64,000 nt of DNA, taken from the NCBI RefSeq assembly GCF_000004195.4, contig NC_030683.2, positions 46,761,358 through 46,825,357 on the forward strand, written 5' to 3'. Origin of the DNA: Xenopus tropicalis. Taxonomy: Eukaryota > Chordata > Amphibia > Anura > Pipidae. The notes under the pieces were generated by a model. It was not told the DNA's origin. It saw nothing but the letters and a program-made list of their open reading frames with translations, and searched no databases. Shown here one piece after another: positions 19,581 to 30,862 of the stretch. The translations under genes and the position numbers were made by a program. The stretch's first letter is position 1, and each line of letters begins with the position of its first letter.

Positions 19581-21014
19581 TTAAAGGAACAGTAACACCA
19601 AAAAATGAAAGTGTTTTAAAGTAATTGAAATATAACGCACTGTGGCCCTGCACTGGTAAAACTGGGATGTTTGCTTCAGGAACACTACTATAGTTTATAT
19701 AAATAAGCTGCTGTGTAGCCATGGGGGCAGCCATTGAAGCTGGAAAAAGGGGAAAAGGCACAGCTTATGTAGGGGTTTACCAAAAACGGGCCCTTAGGAC
19801 AGGAACCCCTAGGACAGGCCACAGGGTGGTGCTGGGTAACAGGGACACTGGGATGACTGGGTTGTCAATAGTTAATAGGGTGTACACCTGTAGTTCGGGT
19901 TATGGCCACAGGGTGGTGCATAGGCCCATATAAGGGATAGCAGCCATGTGCTGTAGGCAGACATTTTGGGCACTGCTCCAGGCAGGAGTACCCCAGGTAC
20001 AGCTTAGTTAGAAGTTTTGGTAATAGATTGCTCTAGGAGTAATATGTAGTACAACATAGGTTAGAATGGGCAGACATGACCCCTCCAGGAGTGGTAGTGA
20101 GGTTATGACCTCCCAGCGTTACATCTGCTGGAGTGTAGGGCCACAAGTGGCTAGGGAAGGTGTACCAAGGCACCACTAGTCCAGGATCTCGGATTTGAGG
20201 ATGCTTCGTGTGAGTACCGGTGTGGGCCCTGTGGAGATGCTTCTAGCGTGAGTACCGGGGAGGGCTCCAAGAGGGGGTGCCTCCTGTCGAGAGTACCGGG
20301 AAGGTTTCCTAGAGGGGAGCATGTGGCGGGAGTACCGTGAAGTAGTCCAACAGAAAATGAGTATCAATGAGTAGTAAGGAGATATGCCCTGCACTGTGTA
20401 CCAATAATATGTTTGCCACTCCTGGAGAGGACCCTGCCTAAATAAACCGTGCATCTAGTTCAAATACAAGATTGTGTCTGCGTATCTGAGTATCTGCCAA
20501 GCCCAGAGGACCACTACCAGCTGGTAAGGAATAACCCCAGGGTGGGGTACATCTGCCAGGAGTACGTGGGTCCCAAGAGGGGCATAACAAGTCTATTAAG
20601 TTCCCAGGGGGTGGATTATAGTTCCACAACACCATCCCTGGGTGGAGGCACGCCATTTTAAGGGAGAATCCCTTGTAAACCCCCATAGTAAGCGGGGGCT
20701 CAGGACTCCTGTAGCGCCAAGTATAGTGCTCCAGTAGGTAGTGCCACACAAACAAGTAACAGGTGGGCTACACTTACATTGCAGATAACAGATAAGACAC
20801 CATTGTATTCTACAGGGTTTATCTGTTAGCTGCTATATAACCTGTGCCTTTTCTCCTTTTGAATGGCTGCCCCCATGGCTACACACCAGGGTTTATATAA
20901 ACTATAGTAATGTTTCTGAAGCAAACACAAAACTTTTACCAGTGCAGGGCAGCAGTACAGTATAGTTTAATTTCTTTAAAATATATACATTTTTTGGTGT
21001 TACTGTTCCTTTAA
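19581..21014. mobile_element. T2-type TTAA MITE split by a solo LTR
   Basis: The left half, 19581-19767, begins TTAAAGGAACAGTAACACC. The right half, 20773-21014, ends GGTGTTACTGTTCCTTTAA. Joining the halves gives a normal T2 element like 8892-9310. The break falls within the central hairpin region (CACAG...CATTGCAGATAAC). Confidence 0.85.
19768..20772 (+). mobile_element. Solo LTR of an LTR retroelement, 1005 bp
   Basis: It starts TGTAGGGGTTTACC and ends GGTGGGCTACA, so the 5-bp ends TGTAG/CTACA are inverted. CTTA flanks both sides (19764-19767 and 20773-20776), a 4-bp target duplication. A TATA-like CATATAAGG at about 19926 and AATAAA at about 20441 give a plausible U3-R-U5 layout on the plus strand. 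No internal coding region, primer site or second LTR is present. The family (gypsy or ERV-like) is not assigned. Confidence 0.75.
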
Positions 21015-21529
21015 TAAATGCAGCTATAAGGCCATTATTTCTTACAGTGTTCCAGGAGGGGAGGAACTAAGTTAGCAGCAATAAGTTCATTTTAATCACT
21101 CTGACGAATCCTTGCCTGTCACAAGGGGATCAGCAAAATGTTAATTGGGTTAAATTAGTGAAAAATTGATAACATTAGTAATAGGTCACACCTTGTAGTT
21201 CCGCTGAAGTAAAATAAACTGCCTGGCATTTCAGTTTTGTAACTTATAAGCCGAAAAAGCATGGGAATATTTTCCAGTTTAAGGTTAATTTTGGTGGGTC
21301 ACAGTTGCTCAGTTCCACTTGCTGAAGCCAACAATTATGTTCTGGATCAACCAACTGCAGTTCTAACTTCACTGAGCAAAACAGATTTGGATCAATGAGC
21401 GAGTGAGGCACAGTGCAAGGTAAAAGTGTGGATTTTCAGCCTTGCGTCTGGCAGATTTCAGTAGCAGACCTCTGATGAAATAAGAGCAGCCAATACTGAT
21501 TTTATTTTGGGATTAGGTAGTCTACTAGT
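21015..21529. other. Intergenic, no feature recognised
   Basis: Unique AT-rich DNA without definable repeats or exons. Confidence 0.5.
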
Positions 21530-21702
21530 TTAAAGGAATACTGTCATGGGAAAACATGTTTTTTTCAAAACACATCAGTTAATAGAGCTGATTTGTTTTA
21601 TACTTAATTTTGTAATTCCCCACTGGGCTAGCCATATTCTTCAATTCCCAGGGTGCTACAGCCATGTGATCTGTGCTCTGATAAACTTCAGTCACACTTT
21701 AG
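21530..21702. mobile_element. T2-like element, left part only
   Basis: It begins TTAAAGGAATACTGTCATGGG, shared with the complete copy at 31445-31618 (TTAAAGGAATACGGTCATGG). The right end was not found; the double-hairpin repeat abuts it. Confidence 0.6.
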
Positions 21703-21816
21703 GGCTCTGGCACACGGGGAGATTAGTCGCCCGCGACAAATCTCCCCGTTCGCGGGCGACTAATCTCCCCGAAATGCCATCCCACCGGCGAAATTGTAAA
21801 TTGCCGGTGGGATGGC
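21703..21816. repeat. Double-hairpin GC-rich repeat, second copy
   Basis: GGGGAGATTAGTCGCCCGCG pairs with CGCGGGCGACTAATCTCCCC, followed by GCCATCCCACCGGCGAAATT and its near-complement. Same family as 11446-11690. Confidence 0.8.
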
Positions 21817-21819
21817 ATG

Positions 21820-22144
21820 TGGCTGGAGTGTGTCAGCAGTTCCTGCAAGACGAAGGCATTGATGCTATGCACTGGCCCACCCGTTCCCCAGACCTGAATT
21901 CAATTGAGGACATCTGGGACATCATGTCTCGCTCCATCCACCAACACCACGTTGCACCACAAACTGTCCAGGAGTTGGTGGATACTTTAGTCCAGGTCTG
22001 GGAGGAGAACCCTCAGGAGACCATTCGCCACCTCATCAGGAGCATGCCCAGGCATTGTAGGGAGGTCATACAGGCATGAATATTTCATTCATTCAGATCT
22101 AGGATGTCTTATTTTTGTGTTCCCTTTATTTTTTTGAGCAGTGT
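21820..22144 (+). pseudogene. Tc1-like transposase C-terminal fragment with 3' end
   Basis: Positions about 21822-22076 encode VCQQFLQDEGIDAMHWP, RSPDLNSIEDIWDIMSR, HQHHVAPQTVQELVD and MPRHCREVIQA before a TGA stop. This is the C-terminal part of a Tc1/mariner DDE transposase; the usual NPIE around the last catalytic Glu is NSIE. The 3' end runs through TTCCCTTTATTTTTTTGAGC to AGTG before TA, matching a Tc1-type terminus. The N-terminal two thirds is missing, replaced by unrelated repeats, so this is a dead 5'-truncated copy. Confidence 0.8.
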
Positions 22145-22950
22145 ATAAACAGCTAGATAAATAAATCTTTCCAGCAGCAATTGCATTCACACAAATCTTT
22201 AAAACCAAGATGCTTAGAATTCTTTTATTATGCAAAAAACTGTTTTGCGGAAGAGATCTCATTTAATTTAGGTCACTGTCAAAGACTTTCCGAGCTTTTA
22301 TTGTGTAGGTCAGCTGTTCAGGTGAGTTGCCAGACTGGGCAGTGTGCCACCTACTGGCAAACCCTCTGCTCATAAACTTACCTAGACACAGTGAGTAATT
22401 TTGAGTGCAATTGCAATCTTTTTTTCCACAGTGCACCATTTTCCCCCACAGTTCAGGCATTATTGTGGATGCAGACAGTTCTCTCAACACAATTGTGGTG
22501 AACTACGTCCAATTTTCCAAAATGGACACAACAGCACGTGTCTTTTTTTTTGCAAGTGATATGGGCGCCCTATTCTTTTCTCACATGCTGTGCCTATTGG
22601 CAAATAGGGTAAATCCAGGATTCCCCTGTGTCAATGGGCGCAGCAGCACCTGATTCAGATGCAAGGCAGGAAGGACTGACCGGTGCGATGCAACTATACA
22701 AAAGTGGGTTGCAAGTTGCCCTCTGCCCTTGTGAACATAAATGAACCCTAGTGTATTCTCTGATCAGATCAGATAGGGCCATACTGGCTGACTAGTGGCC
22801 TGTTGTGTGTAGGCCAGTGCCCATAACTATGTTAATAAATATGTATGCTAAGTGCAAATATACAGAATTGTAGGGAGCATGTTTGGATGCCAGGAACGAA
22901 TAACGTCAAAAAGTCCAAATTGTAAATGACAAAAATGCACTTTTTTTTCT
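22145..22950. other. Intergenic, no feature recognised
   Basis: Several short open frames on both strands have no recognisable content. Confidence 0.5.
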
Positions 22951-22954
22951 CTAA

Positions 22955-23181
22955 GGGGCCTATTTATTATGCTATGTAAAATGAAATTCACCAAAACAAC
23001 AGTGTAAAAAACTATAAAATAAATGGAGAAATTTGCTGCCCAAACGCCAGATTTTATTCCGGTATTTTACATAAGTTCCAGCGGAAGAAAAAATCCATAA
23101 ACAAAAATAGTGCAGTTTTTGCACCATTGCGGTGTGCCGAATTTTGTCGCAGTTTTTTACACAGCATAATAAATATGCCCC
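22955..23181. mobile_element. Palindromic MITE (GGGGC.TATTTATTATGC family)
   Basis: GGGGCCTATTTATTATGC at the left and GCATAATAAATATGCCCC at the right, flanked by TAA on both sides. Related to the copy at 55314-55522. Non-coding. Confidence 0.85.
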
Positions 23182-23334
23182 TAAGAGTACAGTTCTGCCA
23201 TGACATATTAGGGACTTTCTTTTAGTTCTGCATCAAGATCTGATGTTTTTAAACTGTTCCCAGGGACAGCTGCCCCACCCATGCACTTTTCTCCTTCATG
23301 TCTGAGCTGGTTTAGGGGGGCATATTACTTGTTT

Positions 23335-24067
23335 TTATAGGAGAATTAAACCCTAAAAATAAATATGGCTAGAAAAAACACATTTTACATACTGAACTTA
23401 TTGCACTAGCCTAAAGGTTCAGACTCTCTATAGTAGTAATTATCTAGGTCTTCAAATTTGTCAAATTTGAACTCCCCATTTTGGATTATGTTTGGAGTGT
23501 CAGTGACACTGCACGTGCTAAGTGTGCTATATGCATATCCTAAGAAGCTAAGCTTAGGGTTTGTCGCAAATTATTAAGCAGAAAATGAGATTCACCTCGC
23601 CATGTACTAATAATCTGTTTTATTTGCTAATGTTGTGGCATTTATATTTTTTATATACAGCAAACAGACCCTAACCTGAACTCTACCCAACCCGGCATCT
23701 GGCCTGTATTTATAGACTCGTGAACCCCCCGCAATGACGTCACAAAAGGTACAGCTTGTGGTGGGGGCGCGCCTAGAAATACAGATTCCGGAAGAGGCAG
23801 CCGGCAGCGTTAGGTCGCAAGCAGGGAGGGCGATTGTGAGAACTCAACCCAAATCCGTCTGTTACCCGCAAGTGCAGAGGTCCGGTAAACCCACGGGTCC
23901 TGCGGGTATCGGGCTGACCCATACATCACTAATGGGGAGCTACTGGGGCATCTTTGGAGGCACAGGTCTCCCCTGCTAAATGGCTTTGGTTACCTTGGGC
24001 TGGTACAGAAGCCCAAAGCATAAAGTACAGCATTTCTACATTCATACTTCTTTAGTTCTCCTTTAAA
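23335..24067. mobile_element. T2-like (AGGAGAA.TAAA) element with inserted repeat
   Basis: The left end is a degenerate TTATAGGAGAATTAAACCC and the right end TTTAGTTCTCCTTTAA. A GC-rich segment at about 23665-23935 (GACCCTAACCTGAACTC ... GGGCTGACCCATACATC, containing TGACGTCAC and GGGCGCGCC) appears inserted. No gene is recognised; the GC-rich frame at 23734-23979 is part of the insert. Confidence 0.5.
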
Positions 24068-25480
24068 AACCAGAAATCCAGCTCATAAATCTACCATAGT
24101 CGCCTTTTGCCACCTTTGGTAACATGATGCACACTGCCATCTGCGGTAAGTTTCTAACCTTGCCTTGTGGCAGGAGCTGCCCTGTCTGTTCTTATAGTAA
24201 TATGATAGTGATTTTCTGTATTCTGTATCTTTACAAGGGAAGTATTGTTACATTATATTTGAACAAAAGGATCACAATCTCACATTTTAAAATGTCTCTA
24301 ATTCTCTGCTCTTTATGATTTTATAACCCAGCCAAACTGAATTTTAGAAAAGACAATTATTTTTAAGCAGAAACAATTTCAGTCCTACTTCATACAAAGA
24401 ATAAAAAGAAGCTTAGTGGCTTGTTGTGATATTGTTTCAGTTGGATTGAGAAGCCTTATACAATCATGGAGTAGTACTGCCACAATGTGGTGGGTTACAG
24501 GAATGACAGGAATGTCAGCGATGTAGTTAAAACATATTTCTTCTATATGACATGGGCCATGTCCTATTCTTAGCAACTTTTCAACCTGTCATCATTTATA
24601 TCCTTTTTTTTATAGTTTAATTATTTAAACTGCTGCTGGACACTTAAAGGGGAAGTACCCATGTGCCCAATGGTATGCAGGGGGGCCATCTAAGCTAGGT
24701 GCCTAGAGCAGCAATGGATCTAAATGTGTGTGACTGAAGGCTCCTCTAAGTTAGTATAAAACTAAAGGTATAGGGGGCATGCTATTGATTCTCATGCATT
24801 TAGCAATTACAAGAAGTACAAGGTAAGCTTCACCCATGTGCCTGCTTCCCTCAGGAGTTCTACCCTGCTAAATATGTTTGTAATTTGCAGCTGCTTGTAA
24901 ATACTTTTAATACATTGATGGATTACATCTGTTTTTCCAGAAAACACTGCGTTTTTTTCACAAGTTTCCTCCTACAGCTAACTTTGTGTGACTTCAGAAA
25001 GCCAAAGCGATGCCTAGGCCTTTCCACCAGCGATTCCCTTTGTTGCTGGTGGAAAGGCATTTCAGAGAGATTAGTCGCCTGTGGTGAGCTCCAAATCTCT
25101 TCGGGGGCCATAAGCCTTAACCTGTGGCTCTGGTGCTCAAGCCTCAAGCCCATTGCATGTAAATTCGACCAATCACATGGTATTAATCCACCAACTTCTC
25201 TAGTCAATCTACTACAAGTCGTGGTTTGGTGGAGCACAAATCTGTGGGTTTTGACTGCTGATAGATTAGGGCTTTATTGATGGTGGTGAGGGTAGGCTTT
25301 CATTTTTTTTTTTGACATTCTACATACATTTTATTTTTAGCATTCGCGTACGTCAATAATGATTATGGATCTTAATATATTAAGATGGCATAGAAGGTAG
25401 GGTAGAAATAAAGCACTTTTTGGATGTGGAGACTTGAAAGCTATTTTAAAGCAGTTAGTCAGTGGGCTAGGATTTTCACA
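24068..25480. other. Intergenic, mostly unrecognised
   Basis: About 25010-25115 is a degraded copy of the hairpin repeat (TTTCCACCAGCGATTCC... and GAGATTAGTCGCCTGTGG). The rest shows no definable feature. Confidence 0.5.
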
Positions 25481-25481
25481 T

Positions 25482-25700
25482 ACCGTATATACTCGAGTAT
25501 AAGCAGAGTTTTCCAGCACTCAAAATGTGCTAAAAAAGGAACCCTCGGCTTATACTCGAGGCAAGTAGCAAATTACCTATCCAACCGGGCAATTCATGCT
25601 CTCCAGCCATCAGGCACACCCCCCCACCCCACCCCCCCGTGACGTGCGTCTGCACGCGACGGATGGTCGGTGCGCGCACGATGGCTGGAGAGCATGAATT
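25482..25700. repeat. ACCGTATATACTCGAGTATAAGC-type MITE fragment
   Basis: It contains TACCGTATATACTCGAGTAT, GGCTTATACTCGAG and a CTCCAGCCATCAGGC / GATGGCTGGAG hairpin around a short C/G-rich core (25618-25668). Only one terminal end is present here. Related fragments (CCGGTTGGATAAGTAATCC, GGCTTATACTTGAGTCAATA) lie at about 26870-27180. Confidence 0.6.
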
Positions 25701-26206
25701 ACAACATAAACAAAAACTCCCCCAGCAAGGGAGGTAGGGTATTTCATTTTATAACCTATGGCTAAAACATAATGAAACATCAAACATTTCTGAATTTTAC
25801 ATGGTTTTTGTAAAACAGTAATGCACAAATTATTTACTAAAAGTACTAAATTAACTCCTACAAGCAGTGCACATTTTCCATTCTAATTCCACCAGAGCTG
25901 TTCTTGTTTTCTTTATGTTGGGGCTAATTATCCAATAAATACCAGGTGATGTAGTCAAGTCCTACAAAGAATTCTGTAGAGCCACATCTGCCTTCAGATC
26001 ATTACATTACATTCTGTACATCATTGTTTTCAGTGTCCTCTTTGCAAATATTTATTATTTTGTTACGTTACATTTTTGCAGTAAACTAAACAACTTAATT
26101 AGTGTAGAATAATTTGTCAGACTATAACATGTTTAATTAACATAATAATAATTAAAGAAGACTGTAAAAGTTAAACAGATAGTAATATCATGAAGTGCAA
26201 ATACTT
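25701..26206. other. Intergenic, no feature recognised
   Basis: Unique AT-rich sequence. Confidence 0.5.
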
Positions 26207-26437
26207 TTAAGAGCTAGTATTCAGGAGGACTGAAGGCTCCACTTTAATGCCATCAAAGTTGTAGAACTGGTTGCCTTCACATATCTGACAGATTTGATCA
26301 TTTGGGGGCAGTACTGGGCCCAAAATGCTTCCATTCTCCAAACGTTGTGAGTTCAGATCATGACAGGATATTCTATTAGATCTCTTCCTGCTTCCGCCCA
26401 TGAATGTAGTAATTTGCCTGACAACTTTCCCTTCCAA
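26207..26437 (-). other. Unrecognised open frame, possible exon or retrocopy remnant
   Basis: On the minus strand an open frame encodes MGGSRKRSNRISCHDLNSQ, then RLENGSILGPVLPPNDQICQ, ICEGNQFYNFDGIKVEPS and a C-terminus at TAA. Composition is balanced, unlike the repeat-derived frames around it, and contains one CxxC. A canonical ATG with A at -3 is not evident, and I do not recognise the family. It could be a terminal exon, an old retrocopy, or chance. No function is proposed. Confidence 0.2.
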
Positions 26438-27611
26438 TTTACTTCATGTCCATATTTGTTTTATTGCAACTGGTTAGTGACACAGTCTAATATGCTACCT
26501 GGGGCCTAGTATTTATTAAATGAAACGTTTAAAAGTTTGTGTGAAAGTTCAACATTTTCACCCCCAAAATAAGCAGAGATCATGTCCTACATTCTGTTAT
26601 TTGGAGGATTCTATTTTTAAGGCATAGCACAGGCAATATAAAAGACTGTTACTAACTCTGCTTTTACTGCAATCTTATGAACTTCTTGAGCATGTGGAAA
26701 TAGTCACTTAGAACTGCAAGTTACAGGAAAATCAGTTGCTTAAGCAAGAGGATGGCACCTTTGTCATGTAAAAGCCTGTCAAGTCAGTAAATGTTGACCA
26801 CAATCTTCTGCCAACAAATACGTTAATTCCAAGCATGCCATCTGCCATGCTTTTAAACTCTTTTAGATGCCCCTAGCCGGTTGGATAGGTAGCCGGCGCT
26901 GCCTTTACTATTACTATGGATGGGCCGGTTGGATAAGTAATCCAGCATTTTCTTTTAACTGAATAATAAGGGTTCAGCCCCATCAGGTTTTGCAAAATTA
27001 AAATGATAACATTTAGATGGATGACTGGTTGGACAAGTAATCCGGCGCTGCCCTTACTACTCTGCCCTTACTACTCGGACACAAGCTAGTGTGCAGGTGT
27101 GTTAAAAGAAATGGATGCCTAGGCTTATACTTGAGTCAATAAGTTTTTCCAGTTTTCTTAGGTAAAATAAGGTACCTCGGTGGTTTTTTGAATTATAACA
27201 AATATAAAGCTAAGGAAGTCATGGAGACGGGATATTTACACATCCTGGGGTCTTGATACTCTGAATGATGAGCAAGTTATGAGAGGGTAGGGGGCCGGAG
27301 GGGAGGACACCTAGTGCCTAACGCAGACTGCACTCGAATGTCAGAGCACAGAGGCCTGCGTCTATTTGCACAACGCCCCCCGCAGTGGGCAAAGTGTAAA
27401 ATCATGGCTAAATGCAGCCTTCTTTTTGCACTTTGCACACTGTGTGGGGCATTGTAAATGTGCCCTATAAGCAGTCACATGACATAAATAGTAGTTAAAT
27501 TATTACCCAGTGACTGAGCAAGGTCGAGTCTCTTCAGAGATAACTTGTTGTATATTGTTTACATATGAGGATCATGTATACCAGGTGGCCCAGTGGTTGT
27601 GCATACTTTTA
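26438..27611. other. Intergenic with MITE fragments
   Basis: About 26870-27180 holds pieces related to the 25482-25700 MITE (GCCGGTTGGATAGGTAGCC, GGCTTATACTTGAG). No gene is seen. Confidence 0.5.
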
Positions 27612-28144
27612 GGGGCACATTTACTAACCCACGAACGGGCCGAATGTGTCCGATTGCGTTTTTTTCGTAATGATCAGTAATTTTGCGATTTTTTTCGGCG
27701 TCTTTACGACTTTTTCGTATTTTTTGCGATTTTTTTCGGCGTCTTTACGATTTTTGCGTAAAAACGCGAGTTTTTCAGCGTCTTTACGATTTTTGCGTAA
27801 AAACGCGAGTTTTTCGTAGCCATTACGAAAGATTTTTTCGTAGCGTTAAAACTTGCGCGAAACGTCGCGCCTTTTAAGTTTTAACGCTACGAAAAAGGCG
27901 CGACTTTGCGCGCAAGTGTTAACGCTACGAAAAAATCGCGGCTTTGTGCAACTTTCGTAATGGCTACGAAAAACTCGCGTTTTTACGCAAAAATCGTAAA
28001 GACGCCGAAAAACTCGCGTTTTTACGCAAAAATCGTAAAGACGCCGAAAAAATCGCAAAAAATACGAAAAAGTCGCAAAATGTTCCTTTCCAATCGGAAT
28101 TTTTCCAATTCGGATTCGAAATCGTGTCTTAGTAAATCAGCCCC
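27612..28144. mobile_element. Palindromic MITE, complete, TTA target duplication
   Basis: GGGGCACATTTACTAACCC at the left and TTAGTAAATCAGCCCC at the right, with TTA on both sides (27609-27611 and 28145-28147). The 533-bp interior is a near-perfect palindrome built of GTCTTTACGATTTTTGCG-type units, so it would fold into one long hairpin. Non-coding. Confidence 0.88.
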
Positions 28145-28373
28145 TTAGTGTTCATGTAGATCTCTTTAAAGATTATATCCAAGTGTTTCTTGATACTGTC
28201 GCAGTATGAAGCATAGTACCAGGATGTTGTTGGCATCACCAGCATTGGGTGCTTGTGTCTAGTGTAACCGCCCAGTGCAGGACTGGAGTATAAAGGCCTT
28301 GCCTGCACTTAATAATATGGGTTCTGAGAGATTCTGAGAGATTCTGACTACCTTTCTTTCGTTGGGTTGGGAG

Positions 28374-28437
<64 letters not shown>

Positions 28438-28878
28438 AATATTCAATTTAAGAGGCTGCGAGATCTACAAGTGAGTTATTGTGCTCTTAGTGAATAATGG
28501 GTCAGAGAAAGCTAGAAATTTGAAGGTATTTAAAGTGCTCATTTGTAATTAGGTTCCATAGATTTTTAATTTTATCCTATTGAGGGTGGGAGCTGCTAGG
28601 ACAAATGATACAATTGCTGTTTATGTAGGCTGGTTGACATCCATGGCAGAAATGAGGGTTGCTGAGAATTGATGTTAGAAACATTGGTTTATTGACAAGT
28701 CTAATTTTTATATTTGGGGTTCTCTCAAATATAATACAAGTTACACCCCAAGTTCTCCCAAGTATAACACAAACTTAGTGGCAATTAAAATGGAGTTAAA
28801 ATAAGTTAATGGTGCAGGAAGCCAATAAAAATTCTGCAAATAAATAGTTACTGTAAATATGTTTAAAGGGAACATATA
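28145..28878. other. Intergenic, no gene recognised
   Basis: Contains the TA microsatellite described separately; otherwise unique sequence. Confidence 0.5.
28376..28433. repeat. (TA)n microsatellite
   Basis: About 28 perfect TA dinucleotides in a row. Confidence 0.97.
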
Positions 28879-29206
28879 CAGGTATCGGACCCCTTATCCG
28901 GAAACCCGTTATCCAGAAAGCTCCGAATTACGGAATGCCCGTCTCCCATAGACTCCATTTTAATGAAATAATTCAGAATTTTAAAACTGATTTCCTTTTT
29001 CTATGTAGAAATAAAACAGTACCTTGTAATTGATCCCAACTAAGATATAAATAATCCTTATTGGATGCAAAACAATCATATTGGGTTTAATTAATGTTTT
29101 ATTGATTTTTTAGTAGACTTAAGGTATTGAGATCCAAATTACGGAAAGACCCCTTATCCGGAATACCCTTGGTCCCGAGCATTCTGGATAATGGGTCCTA
29201 TACCTG
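28879..29206. mobile_element. TA-flanked MITE, complete 328-bp copy
   Basis: CAGGTATCGGACCCCTTATC at the left and GGGTCCTATACCTG at the right, flanked by TA on both sides. The interior contains TGATCCCAACTAAGATATAA and related segments found in all family copies (8090-9701, 29304-30258, 41341-43685, 44206-44468). Non-coding. Confidence 0.88.
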
Positions 29207-29303
29207 TACCTACACATATAATGTAATATACAAATGCTTAGAATGCACTTTTGCAATGTACATTATTATTGTCCTTTAGCTTCAGTTGTTCACTGCTGAG
29301 ATA

Positions 29304-30258
29304 CAGGTATAGGATCTATTATCCAGAATGCTCGGGGCCTGGGGTTTTCCCAAGGGATATTTTAGAAATTTGGATCTCCATACCTTAAGTCTGCTAAAAG
29401 TCATTTAAAAATTAAAGGGGAACACCACCCAAAGAATGTAAGCTTTTTGAAAAGTAAACATAATTTCAAGCAATTTACAATAAACATTTAAAAAAGTATA
29501 CAGCCTTTTCATGATTTTTAATGTAACAATATGGTTTGGAACAATTACCTAAGCCTGGCCCCCTGTTCTTCTGATCTAGCTGACTACTTTGAGACAAAAA
29601 AAATATGTAACAGTAGTCGACTGTCCTCAGCCTGCATCCTCCAATACCCACAACCCCCTGCACACGTGATGTCAATAAGTAGAGGAACATCACAGAGCAA
29701 TGCATTGTGGGTTATGTAGTTGTGGACAAGTTGTTACAATTTGTAACAAATGTTTTAGTCCCCCCCCTCCCTTACCAGGACTTTAAATGATGCCAAAAAA
29801 GAAGAATTTCAGAATATATAAAAATGGTATTTATTAATTAGGGGTTTCTCTGTTGCGTGGGGCACTAACAAATTTTAGTACTACTTTATTATTAAGACAT
29901 AAAAAAAAGAATCCCACTATATTTGTCAGAGCTGAAGGTATAGGTGGTGTGCTCCTGAATTAAATAAAATAAGCTGCCTCAGATCAGATAATATTTAAAG
30001 TGTTTAATATTATGAGTAGACGTTAAGGTTTAAATATTACTCTGATATGAGGCGGCTTATCTGGTGGGGAGGTGCAATATTTATTGAATTTGTTTGGGAT
30101 TACTTTCTCTTTCTGATAATTGTCTTATTATTACAGAGAAAAGGGAAATCATTTTTAAAAATGAGAACTATGCTTAATGTGGATTCTATGGGAGATGGCC
30201 TTCCCATAATTTAGAGCTTTCTGGATAATGGGTTTCAGGATAACGGATCCTGTATCTG
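29304..30258. mobile_element. TA-flanked MITE with T2-like insertion
   Basis: The left end is CAGGTATAGGATCTATTATC and the right end ATAACGGATCCTGTATCTG. The middle is interrupted from about 29413 by TTAAAGGGGAACACCACCC..., another TTAA-type element, whose right end is unclear (before about 30130, where ATTACAGAGAAAAGGGAAAT of the host MITE resumes). Confidence 0.7.
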
Positions 30259-30586
30259 CATCATGTGCATTTTTCTCCAGGCAGGGATTGGACAGACAGG
30301 CAAACGATTCATTTACTGATGCAGGAGACCTGCTCAGCGTGATGGGAGCAGAGAAACACCAGAATACACAGCTTAGGGCTGTTTAAGGTGAAAAACTGAA
30401 AGGTGTGCTCAACTATAGAATGTTCAGCTGTAAAACATTAAAGTCAATGGGGGCCAAATCTTGTAATTATTGCCACGATTGTTAACCTGGCAAATGATGG
30501 AATAGAATTTTGTTTACATGTATATCTAAACTCTGTGCAGAGGTTGAGTAACGTAACAAAAACAGCTTCATACGTTCTTACCTTAG
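30259..30586. other. Intergenic, no feature recognised
   Basis: Unique sequence between mobile elements. Confidence 0.5.
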
Positions 30587-30766
30587 CAGGGTTGGACTGG
30601 GGGGTGCAGGGCACACCGGGGCTACCGTTTTAGGGGCCCCTGCAGTGGCCTTTACACCCCCAATCTGACCCCTCCCCCATAAATTAAGCTTAACTTCAGC
30701 GCCTCAGGGGAGGGAGACTGGTGGCTCGGGGGAGTGCCCTGCAGGGATCGGGTCTGTCCAACCCTG
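30587..30766. mobile_element. hAT-type MITE, 180 bp
   Basis: CAGGGTTGGACTGG at the left and GTCTGTCCAACCCTG at the right are inverted ends. The 8-bp flanks TACCTTAG and TACTTTAA agree at 6 of 8 positions. A related sequence lies at 57219-57373. Confidence 0.65.
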
Positions 30767-30856
30767 TACTTTAACCATTAATACAGATGTAATTTACAAC
30801 AGAATAGATAAATTAAGACCACACATTTCTTTTTTTTATTACACTAGGAAATATAA

Positions 30857-30862
30857 TTTATT
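30857..30862 (-). terminator. Candidate poly(A) signal AATAAA of unc5b
   Basis: The minus strand reads TTATGCAATAAATTATATTT, with a second AATAAA-like run shortly after. It lies just before the hAT MITE at 30587-30766, where repeat-rich intergenic DNA resumes. Confidence 0.4.

Noticed and set aside
21546..22079. 177-codon frame on the plus strand as a single gene
   Set aside because: It is a chance fusion of a T2-like element, a hairpin repeat and the tail of a Tc1 transposase. Only the last 85 codons are transposase.
23734..23979. GC-rich frame with a TGACGTCAC motif as a possible CpG-island first exon
   Set aside because: It lies in a repeat-like insert within a T2-like element, with no donor or downstream exon recognised.
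17660..28140. Possible CRISPR-like or regularly spaced arrays among the TACGACTTTTTCG motifs
   Set aside because: Spacing is irregular, the motifs occur as inverted pairs in MITEs, and the genome is eukaryotic.
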